DNA from: Endomicrobium sp. | GTDB lineage: Bacteria > Elusimicrobiota > Endomicrobiia > Endomicrobiales > Endomicrobiaceae | Reading direction: 5' to 3' | Assembly: GCA_031260705.1 (NCBI GenBank) | Contig: JAISLA010000002.1 | Span: 1-33,997 of the forward strand | DNA length: 33,997 nucleotides | In this document: one piece after another, positions 27,326 to 33,997 of the stretch | How the letters are laid out: the number at the start of each line of letters is the position of its first letter | Position numbering within the stretch: position 1 is the stretch's first letter | The notes under the pieces: model-generated | Databases searched by the model: none | Seen by the model: the letters and a program-made list of their open reading frames with translations, nothing else | What the model was told of the DNA's origin: nothing | Made by a program: the position numbers and the translations under genes

Positions 27326-28627
27326 TTAAACATACTCATCCCGTACCCCGCGGCTTATATTACTGAAAAACTTCTCCAGTACCATAAGTCCAGCTTTATC
27401 AAGTTTTGTTTTATATTCCTCAATAAGACTATATCCCAATCTTTTAAGTTCAGGTTTTGCCAAATCCATAAAATGTTCGCCCGTCCTGTTTTTACAATAA
27501 CAAGCGGCGCAAAAACTTGATATAAATCCCTGCAAAAGCAGGGATTTTACTATTTCATCAAGAGTACGCTGAACTGTCTTTCAAGTTTATCATTATGCGG
27601 AGTTCCCACCAGATTATCTTCGTATCCGCCGGGAGTAACTCTTGATTCTGCGCTTATCTGCGAAACGCCAAGATTTACAAGAACGTCCCTCATGCCCGCT
27701 GTTTCCCTCGTTGACATTATTATTCCGGTATAAGGAACAGAGAGTCTTAAAACAGCTACCAGTTTTTTAAATTCTTCATCTGCAAACGGGTATTCAAGAT
27801 TTGAAGCATATGCGGATCCACTCGCCGGTTCAATGCGCGGAACCGAAATCCGAAATAGTGTGAGGATCAACTCCGTAAACTTTTTCCATATACTTATATG
27901 CACAAGCATTGCAAGAATTTCAAAACGATAATCGTAAAAACCAAGCAACGGTCATATTCCGACGTCGTCAATCCCAGCTCTAAACGCATTGTCTACTGCA
28001 TCTAAACAATTGTCAGGATCAGACTTTGCACCCGCAATATGAAGTTTTCTGCAAGTTTCCTGGAATAATCTGGTACGTACCGATACCTACTTCTTTCAAT
28101 CTTTTAAACCCGCTAACACTCATAGGGGGCACATTTACATTTACTCTTTTATCTTATTTCCTTTGTAATCCGCACTATAAATTGCTTTAACCGTACCGAT
28201 ATAATAATCCGTATTTTCTTCCGAAGAGGACATTTCTCCAGCAACCATCAAAATACGTTTATGTCCTCTTTTTAGAAGTATCTCCGTCTGCTCTTTTATT
28301 TCCTGAAACGTAAGTTTCTTTCTGACAGTAAGCTTATTGTCTGATGCAAAACCGCAGTAAAGACAACTGTTTGAGCAGAAATTGCTTATATAAGAGGCAC
28401 AAACATAACAACACGCTTGCCGTACACAGTATTTTTACATAGGGAGCCGCATCGTAAAATTTTTTAAGAAGCGCAGAACTGGTCACAGATAAAAGTTTTG
28501 CAGATTCTTCCACGTTAAGTCTTTTAAGCTGTTTTGTTTTTTCCAAAATACTGTCAATTTCTTTTTCAGATGCCTTTATCTCAAGAAAAGAATTTATCTT
28601 TATTTTATCTATTTTATATGTTTCAAT
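27326..28627 (-). pseudogene. hydG: HydG, [FeFe]-hydrogenase maturase, decayed
   Basis: HydG is the radical-SAM tyrosine lyase that makes CO and cyanide for the hydrogenase H-cluster. Bridging frames on the minus strand gives FLEIKASEKEID, KFYDAAPYVK, a frame change, then SNFCSNSCLYCGFASDN with the CX3CX2C cluster motif, ILLKRGHKRILMVAGE, RVNVNVPPMSVSGF, LGFYDYRFEILAMLVH, ISVPRIEPASGSAYASNLE, LAVLRLSVPYTGIIMSTRE, GVSQISAESRVTPGGYEDN and the C-terminal FCAACYCKNRTGEHFM, which is the HydG-specific second cluster motif and separates it from ThiH. Breaks include frameshifts near 27545, 27880 and 28400 and a stop near 27980. An AGGAGGG ribosome site precedes 28627, where the expected ATG reads ATT. 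Confidence 0.85.
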
Positions 28628-28670
28628 CTGTCAACCCTCCTTATATTTTTATATTTACACAAAGAAAGAT

Positions 28671-30407
28671 TTACAATCCGCTTATGCAGACACTTCCCTC
28701 TTTTACAAAAGAAATAAAATTGTCAACACTCATAACGCCCAAATCTCTATTGCCTCTTGCTCTTACGGCAACCGCACACGCATCTTTTTCTTTATTTCCG
28801 ACAACTGCTATATAAGGAATTTTCCGCATTGCGCTTTCTCTTATTTTATGCCCTATCTTTTCATTCCTGCCATCGAAAATAACTCTTATATCGTTCTTTT
28901 TTAATTTCTGCGACAATCCTTCGCAGAACCCGCGCTGTTCTTCATTAATATTTGCCACCGCAACTTGAACGGGAGAAAGCCAAAGCGGAAGAGCACCGGC
29001 ATAATGTTCTAAAAGAATACCTATAAACCTTTCCAAAGATCCCAATAATGCCCTGTGAATCATATAAGGTCTTGCTTTTTTACCCGACGAGTTAATATAA
29101 AAAATATCAAACCTTTCAGGAAGATTAAAATCGAATTGTACCGTCGAACACTGCCAGAGCCGTCCTATAGCGTCTTTTATCTTTATGTCGATTTTAGGTC
29201 CGTAAAAAGCCCCCCCGCCTTCGTCAATTTCATAGGCACAGCCTGTTTTTTTCAAAGCGTTTTCAATGGAATTTTGTGCTTTTTCCCAATCTTCTATTTC
29301 ACCTATATATTTTTGGGGGGGTCTTGTGGCAAAATAAATCTTATATTCGTTAAATCCAAAAGTTTTAAGACAGTCTATCGCCATATTAAAAACTCCGAGC
29401 ATTTCTTCTTCAAGCTGTTCCGGAACAACAATAATATGTCCATCGTCTTGAGTAAATCCCCTGACTCTCAAAAGTCCATGCAAAACACCTGACTTTTCAA
29501 ATCTATAAACCGTGCCAAGTTCTGCATATCTTATCGGAAGTTCCCTGTAAGAATGAAGTTTTGTTTTGTATATCATCAAATGCATAGGACAGTTCATAGG
29601 TTTTATCCGGTAAGGGTTTCCTTCTATTTCCATAGACGCATACATATTTTCAGAATAAGTCTGTAAATGACCGCTTATTTTAAAAAGCTCTTCGCTTGCA
29701 ATATGGGGTGTAAACAGAAGATCATAACCGTTTTCAAGATGAAACTTCTTCCAATAATTCTCAATAATATCTTTCAAAAGGGCGCCTTTAGGATGCCACA
29801 GAACCAAACCGCCTCCGACAGTCTCATCAAAACTGAACAAATCCAAATCTTTTCCGAGTTTCCTATGATCTCTTTTGCGGGCTTCTTCAATTCCAGTCAA
29901 ATAATCGTCAATATCTTTTTTCGTAAGAAATGCCGTTCCATAAATTCTCTGCAGCTGGTCCCTTGAAGAATCGCCTCTCCAATAAGCACTTGCAATGGAA
30001 AGAAGTTTAAAATATTTAAGTTCCCCTGTTGAATTTATATGAGGTCCCCTGCATAAATCTGTAAAATTTCCAGACCTGTACATACTTACTTTATCGTCTT
30101 CTATCTGAGAAGCTATTTCAGCTTTATATTTCTCGCCTTTTTCCCGAAATTCTCTAACAGCTTTGTCTTTAGACACATACGAACATATAAAAGGATAGTC
30201 TGCCTTTATTATTTCTGCCATCTTTTCTTCAATTTTTGCCAGATCTCCCGGAGTAAAAGATTGCTCTCTGTCAAAATCATAATAAAATCCGTCTTCTATC
30301 GACGGACCAATTGCAACTTTTGTCCCGGGAAAAAGCTCCATGACAGCTGCCGACATTATATGCGCTGCAGAATGTCTTAAAATATCCAGCGATTTCTGTT
30401 TTTCCAT
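28671..30407 (-). CDS. thrS: Threonyl-tRNA synthetase without the N-terminal TGS domain
   Basis: Charges tRNA-Thr. The 578 residues start directly at the editing domain (LRHSAAHIMSAAV with the HxxxH zinc-like motif; DLCRGPH with its Cys and His). The class II catalytic core follows, with motif 2 (RYAELGTVYRFE) and zinc ligands in MNCPMH and GFTQDDGHI, then the anticodon-binding domain (PVQVAVANINEEQRG, FDGRNEKIGHKIRESAMRKIPY). Bacterial ThrRS usually has about 60 more residues forming a TGS domain at the N-terminus; no TGS-like sequence is seen upstream of 30407. The ATG has no Shine-Dalgarno. A C7 run in the coding strand (RPPQ codons, near 29309) is in frame. Confidence 0.95.
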   Translation of the reverse strand: MEKQKSLDILRHSAAHIMSAAVMELFPGTKVAIGPSIEDGFYYDFDREQSFTPGDLAKIEEKMAEIIKADYPFICSYVSKDKAVREFREKGEKYKAEIASQIEDDKVSMYRSGNFTDLCRGPHINSTGELKYFKLLSIASAYWRGDSSRDQLQRIYGTAFLTKKDIDDYLTGIEEARKRDHRKLGKDLDLFSFDETVGGGLVLWHPKGALLKDIIENYWKKFHLENGYDLLFTPHIASEELFKISGHLQTYSENMYASMEIEGNPYRIKPMNCPMHLMIYKTKLHSYRELPIRYAELGTVYRFEKSGVLHGLLRVRGFTQDDGHIIVVPEQLEEEMLGVFNMAIDCLKTFGFNEYKIYFATRPPQKYIGEIEDWEKAQNSIENALKKTGCAYEIDEGGGAFYGPKIDIKIKDAIGRLWQCSTVQFDFNLPERFDIFYINSSGKKARPYMIHRALLGSLERFIGILLEHYAGALPLWLSPVQVAVANINEEQRGFCEGLSQKLKKNDIRVIFDGRNEKIGHKIRESAMRKIPYIAVVGNKEKDACAVAVRARGNRDLGVMSVDNFISFVKEGSVCISGL

Positions 30408-30541
30408 TTATTTTATTATACAATATTTTTTATATTCAAAATCATTCTTTTTTCTCTATGTCAGCATCTTTTTTTCAATGTTCTTTCTATTTCAGCCATT
30501 TTTTCTCTATTTTGAGAAAAACACTGATAGAAACTGAAAGT

Positions 30542-32656
30542 TCAATGCCGCAAAACCGAAAAATCTACAAATCCAGCAAACATATTTTTTATATAGCTTA
30601 GAAGAGAAACTCTATTTAACTTTACGGCCTCATCTTCTACCATCACCATAACTTTTTCAAAGAAACTGTCAATCACCGGCTTTATCTCTGACACTTTGCC
30701 AAAAACCCTGTCATATTCACCTGCTGACACAAAAATTTCAATTTCTGCTTTTGCCTTTTTAGCAGCGGCATAAAGCATTTTCTCAGCATCTTCAGTAAGC
30801 AAATCTTCATTTACTAATTCGGAAATACCAATATTCTGCTTTTTCACCTGATTTATAATATTATTTACTCTTTTAAATATAGCAACAACAGATGAAAAAT
30901 CACCTTTTCGACCGGTATTTCGCAAAGCCTCAAGTTTTGTCCGTAAAGAGCCTATATATTTCAGTTCATTAATTCCCGACGCATTGATAACAGCTTTTAC
31001 TTCATCAGAATTATACCCTTCAGACTCAAAAATATTTTCTATCCTCTGCCAAAAAAATTTGATAAGTCTTTTGCAAGCATCTTTTGATTTCGGATTATTT
31101 TTTACATTTTCAGGCAACAATTCAAAAACTCTTATGACAGCACCCGTCAAATCACATTTCGGCAGTTCATTCATTGCCACTTTCACAAAACCTGTTCCAG
31201 CTCTCTTGACACTATAAGGATCTGCGGAACCGTAAGGTTCAAGTCCTATTGAAAAAAATGCCGTTAAAGTATCTATTTTATCAGCTAAAGATAATAAAGA
31301 CGCCATCGGATGTAGCGGAAGTTTTCCTGAAGCGACTAACGGCCAGTAATGCTGTTCCGCTGACGAAGCAACATCTGCGTTTTCTCCCGACTTAAGCGCA
31401 TAAATTTTTCCCATTACACCCTGAAGTTCGGGATATTCAAAAACCATTTCACTTGTCAAATCGGCTTTTGAAAGCATCACCGCTCTTTCAAGCGCACCGC
31501 CGTCAATCCTCATATCAAACTCTCCGTTAAAGAGAGCCGCTATCTGTTTAATACGTTCTATTTTTTCATAAACCGTACCGATTTCTTTGTGGAAAACAAT
31601 ACCTTTTAATTTCTCTATATTAATGCCGAGTCCCTTTTTCAAATCGTTACTATAAAAAAACTCAGCGTCGGCAAGCCTTGCCGCAACAACTTTTTCATAC
31701 CCTTCTTTTGCAGTTTCCTGATATTTTGAAACACCGTTTTTAACACTTATAAAATAATTTGAAAATTTACCGTTTTTATCAACTACCGCAAAACATTTTT
31801 GGCTTTTTCTCATACATACGGTGAGTATTTCTTGCGGCAAATCAAGATATTTTCCGTCAAAAGCACAAAGTACAGCCGACGGATATTCGACAAGATAATT
31901 TACTTTGTCAATAAGTTCTTCGTCAGGTATTACGCTGCCTATATTTTCAGCAGCATACTTTATTGACCTTTTTATTTCTTCGCGTCTTTCGTTCTGATCG
32001 ACAATCACTGATTTATTCTTCATCGCCAAAAGATATTTTTCAGGCAAATCTATTTTTATTCTGCTGTTATCATACGTATGAAGTCCTACAGTCCAATTTG
32101 AAGAATCAACATCCGCAATTTTAAATTTAATTACTTTTTTCCCGTAAAGCGCAACTATATTTCTTATGGGTCTTGCAAATCTAAAACCGCTTTCTTCCCA
32201 CATCATTGTCTTGGGAAAGGATATATTTTTTATTATCTCTGGAAAAACTACGGCTAAAAGTTTCTCTGTTTTTTCGCCTTTAATTTTTTTAATAAAAGAA
32301 AGATAGTCGCCTTTTTCGGTTGTTTTTACGACAAGCTTTTCAGGAATTACACCATTTTTTAAAGCAAACCCTTCAGCCGCCCGCGTATATTTTCCCTGCG
32401 CATCTTTTGCCGCTTTTAAAGACGGACCTAAAATCTCTTCGGTTTTATCATCGCTTTTTTCTGCAAGATTTTCAACCATCAGCACAAGTCTTCTTGGTGT
32501 AGCGTAAGTTTTAAGCACTCCGTGTTTCAGTCCTGAAGCATTAAAGGCTTTTAATGCATAATCTTCAATCTGTTTTAAGGCCGGTTCAATATAGGAAGAT
32601 GGAATTTCCTCCGCACCTATTTCCAGTAAAGCGTTTTTTATATTCCCTTCAACCAT
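30542..32656 (-). CDS. glyS: Glycyl-tRNA synthetase beta subunit
   Basis: Partner of GlyQ in the alpha2-beta2 type glycyl-tRNA synthetase. It binds tRNA-Gly. The 704 residues match the family from LLEIGAEEIPSSYIEPAL at the N-terminus through TPRRLVLMVENL, PKTMMWEESGFRFARPIR, HPMASLLSLADKIDTLTAFFSIG (HD-like domain, Asp conserved) and the C-terminal anticodon-binding DALR-like region. Length is normal. GGAG ribosome site before the ATG; 62 bases downstream of glyQ in the same operon. Confidence 0.97.
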   Translation of the reverse strand: MVEGNIKNALLEIGAEEIPSSYIEPALKQIEDYALKAFNASGLKHGVLKTYATPRRLVLMVENLAEKSDDKTEEILGPSLKAAKDAQGKYTRAAEGFALKNGVIPEKLVVKTTEKGDYLSFIKKIKGEKTEKLLAVVFPEIIKNISFPKTMMWEESGFRFARPIRNIVALYGKKVIKFKIADVDSSNWTVGLHTYDNSRIKIDLPEKYLLAMKNKSVIVDQNERREEIKRSIKYAAENIGSVIPDEELIDKVNYLVEYPSAVLCAFDGKYLDLPQEILTVCMRKSQKCFAVVDKNGKFSNYFISVKNGVSKYQETAKEGYEKVVAARLADAEFFYSNDLKKGLGINIEKLKGIVFHKEIGTVYEKIERIKQIAALFNGEFDMRIDGGALERAVMLSKADLTSEMVFEYPELQGVMGKIYALKSGENADVASSAEQHYWPLVASGKLPLHPMASLLSLADKIDTLTAFFSIGLEPYGSADPYSVKRAGTGFVKVAMNELPKCDLTGAVIRVFELLPENVKNNPKSKDACKRLIKFFWQRIENIFESEGYNSDEVKAVINASGINELKYIGSLRTKLEALRNTGRKGDFSSVVAIFKRVNNIINQVKKQNIGISELVNEDLLTEDAEKMLYAAAKKAKAEIEIFVSAGEYDRVFGKVSEIKPVIDSFFEKVMVMVEDEAVKLNRVSLLSYIKNMFAGFVDFSVLRH

Positions 32657-32718
32657 TTTCTGCTCCGTAATTACTTTTACAACAAAAAAACTTTTCCAGA
32701 TTTTCCGTATTACGCAGA

Positions 32719-33558
32719 TTATTTAGAATTTAAATACTCTTCAGCAATAATTCCGGCTATTGTACGCAGTCTCAAAACATAATCCATTCTTTCGGAAACC
32801 GAAATAGCACCTTTTGCGTCAAGCAAGTTAAACAGATGCGAGCATTTCATAACTGCATCATAAGCCGGAACCGGAAGATGCGTTCCGGCAAGTCTTTCAG
32901 CCTCTTTTTTCCATTCGTTAAAATGTTCCTTCAATATATCAACGTCGACTTTTTCAAAATTATAAAAAGACCACTGCCTTTCATCTTCAAGATGAACATC
33001 GCCGTAAGTTACCTCATCGTTCCATTGTAAATCGTAAACGCTGTTTTTCTTTTGGACATACATCGCAAGCCTTTCAGTGCCGTATGTAATTTCAACGGAA
33101 ACTGGATTCAAATTGATACCGCCGACCTGTTGGAAATATGTAAACTGCGTCGCTTCCATACCGTCAATCCATACTTCCCAACCGAGACCCCATGCACCAA
33201 GTGTCGGAGATTCCCAGTCGTCTTCAACAAATCTTATATCGTGTTTTTTAGGATCAAGCCCTACGGCTTTTAAACTTTCCAAATAAATCTGCTGTATATT
33301 TTTTGGAGCAGGTTTCATAATAACCTGAAACTGGTAATAATGCTGCAATCTGTTAGGATTCTCGCCGTATCTTCCGTCGGCTGGTCTTCTGGAAGGCTCG
33401 ACATAAGCCGCATTCCACGGCCACGGTCCCAGAGAACGTAGAAATGTGGCAGGGTTAAATGTTCCAGCTCCTTTTTCTAAATCATAAGGCTGCCATATAA
33501 GACATCCTTTTTTTGCCCAAAACTTCTGCAAAGTCATAATAATTTCCTGAAAATTCAT
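32719..33558 (-). CDS. glyQ: Glycyl-tRNA synthetase alpha subunit
   Basis: Class II catalytic subunit of the tetrameric glycyl-tRNA synthetase. The 279 residues carry the whole family pattern: [79 protein letters not shown] and [16 protein letters not shown] ribosome site before the ATG. It is divergent from dCMP deaminase, with a 98-base gap. Confidence 0.98.
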   Translation of the reverse strand: MNFQEIIMTLQKFWAKKGCLIWQPYDLEKGAGTFNPATFLRSLGPWPWNAAYVEPSRRPADGRYGENPNRLQHYYQFQVIMKPAPKNIQQIYLESLKAVGLDPKKHDIRFVEDDWESPTLGAWGLGWEVWIDGMEATQFTYFQQVGGINLNPVSVEITYGTERLAMYVQKKNSVYDLQWNDEVTYGDVHLEDERQWSFYNFEKVDVDILKEHFNEWKKEAERLAGTHLPVPAYDAVMKCSHLFNLLDAKGAISVSERMDYVLRLRTIAGIIAEEYLNSK

Positions 33559-33613
33559 ATAATCTCCCGATTTTTATACAATTACAATTGAGGAGTATTC
33601 CAAAAAAATATAT

Positions 33614-33643
33614 TTGACCCAATACCGCTTTTTTTAGTTTAAT
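33614..33643 (+). promoter_or_regulatory. Candidate promoter of the dCMP deaminase gene
   Basis: -35 TTGACC (33614-33619), 18-base spacer, -10 TTTAAT (33638-33643). The start codon at 33657 is only 13 bases after the -10, so the mRNA would have a very short leader, in keeping with the absence of a Shine-Dalgarno. Confidence 0.35.
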
Positions 33644-33656
33644 ATTTGGCATAAAA

Positions 33657-33997
33657 ATGGAAAAAATCATAATACGCAGTCGTCCTTCCTGGGACGAATA
33701 CTTTATGAAGCTTGCATGGCTTGTGTCCGAAAGATCAACATGCGTACGACATCATGTCGGAGCAGTTATAGTAAGAGATAAAAGAATTTTAACAACAGGA
33801 TACAACGGAGCCGCCACAGGCATACAGGATTGTATATCTTTGGGCTGCCTAAGAAACACTCTTAATATTCTTTCTGGACAAAGACACGAAATATGCAGGG
33901 CAATTCATGCCGAACAAAATGCAATTATACAGGGCGGATATCACGGTATAAACATTAAAGATTCAACGCTTTACTGCACACATTCTCCGTGTGTACT
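33657..33997 (+). CDS. dCMP deaminase (ComEB family), 3' end outside window
   Basis: Zinc enzyme that deaminates dCMP to dUMP, the source of dTMP. 113 codons are visible from the ATG at 33657: [42 protein letters not shown], then the catalytic HAEQNAI with zinc His and proton-donor Glu, and SPCV, the first Cys of the PCxxC zinc motif, where the window ends. Early family motifs ([18 protein letters not shown]) are intact. Roughly 30-40 residues are missing. Confidence 0.93.
   Translation, partial: MEKIIIRSRPSWDEYFMKLAWLVSERSTCVRHHVGAVIVRDKRILTTGYNGAATGIQDCISLGCLRNTLNILSGQRHEICRAIHAEQNAIIQGGYHGINIKDSTLYCTHSPCV

Noticed and set aside
27524-27547. Perfect 10-bp inverted repeat (AAATCCCTGC, loop of four) that looks like a terminator
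   Set aside because: It lies inside the hydG reading (residues K-S-L-L-L-Q-G-F just before the C-terminal cluster motif), so it is former coding sequence, not a terminator.
33482-33670. 62-codon frame upstream of glyQ on the minus strand
   Set aside because: It overlaps the start of glyQ in another frame and the dCMP deaminase promoter; no ribosome site or motif.

Overview
The window is AT-rich bacterial chromosome, dense with housekeeping genes but interrupted by many recently decayed ones. The gene set suggests an anaerobic, host-associated lineage close to the Elusimicrobiota genus Endomicrobium (flagellate endosymbionts of termite guts). It has a hexose-phosphate antiporter of the UhpC/UhpT type, oxygen-detoxification proteins of strict anaerobes, complete translation and proteolysis genes, and at least eight pseudogenes that still read clearly as proteins once one or a few frameshifts and stops are bridged. 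The organism is inferred from content only; no marker gene was compared.

Layout. 1-1646: MsbA-like lipid exporter (minus, runs off the left edge), divergent from an rRNA/tRNA 2'-O-methyltransferase of the SpoU family (1827-2582). 2583-5314: a decayed stretch with a class I SAM methyltransferase pseudogene, intact rubrerythrin, a DNA cytosine methyltransferase fragment and a superoxide reductase pseudogene. 5315-8632: flavodiiron protein FprA with its own promoter, then (in transcription order) a rubredoxin - nifS - nifU operon. The NifS-like protein lacks the PLP-binding lysine. 8714-12660: a whole Bat (aerotolerance) operon, batA-batB-batC-like-batD, all broken. 12851-15161: intact hexose-phosphate transporter followed by an OprB-like sugar porin pseudogene. 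15267-18226: purF-pyrG. 18898-25803: tRNA-Lys, tRNA-Leu, tig, clpP, clpX, lon and a class V aminotransferase, all in one direction and tightly packed. 26393-28627: decayed DNA with a two-copy 35-bp repeat of CRISPR-like spacing and a hydG pseudogene. 28671-33558: thrS (without the TGS domain), glyS, glyQ. 33657-end: dCMP deaminase on the plus strand, cut by the right edge.

How it fits together. Rubrerythrin, flavodiiron protein and rubredoxin form the surviving peroxide/oxygen reduction chain; superoxide reductase and the Bat system have been lost. Sugar phosphate uptake across the inner membrane is kept while the adjacent outer-membrane sugar porin is dead. Loss of dcm, hydG and bat genes with retention of biosynthesis, translation and the Clp/Lon quality-control genes is the expected pattern of an early-stage obligate symbiont genome. 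Promoter calls are by eye against the sigma70 consensus.
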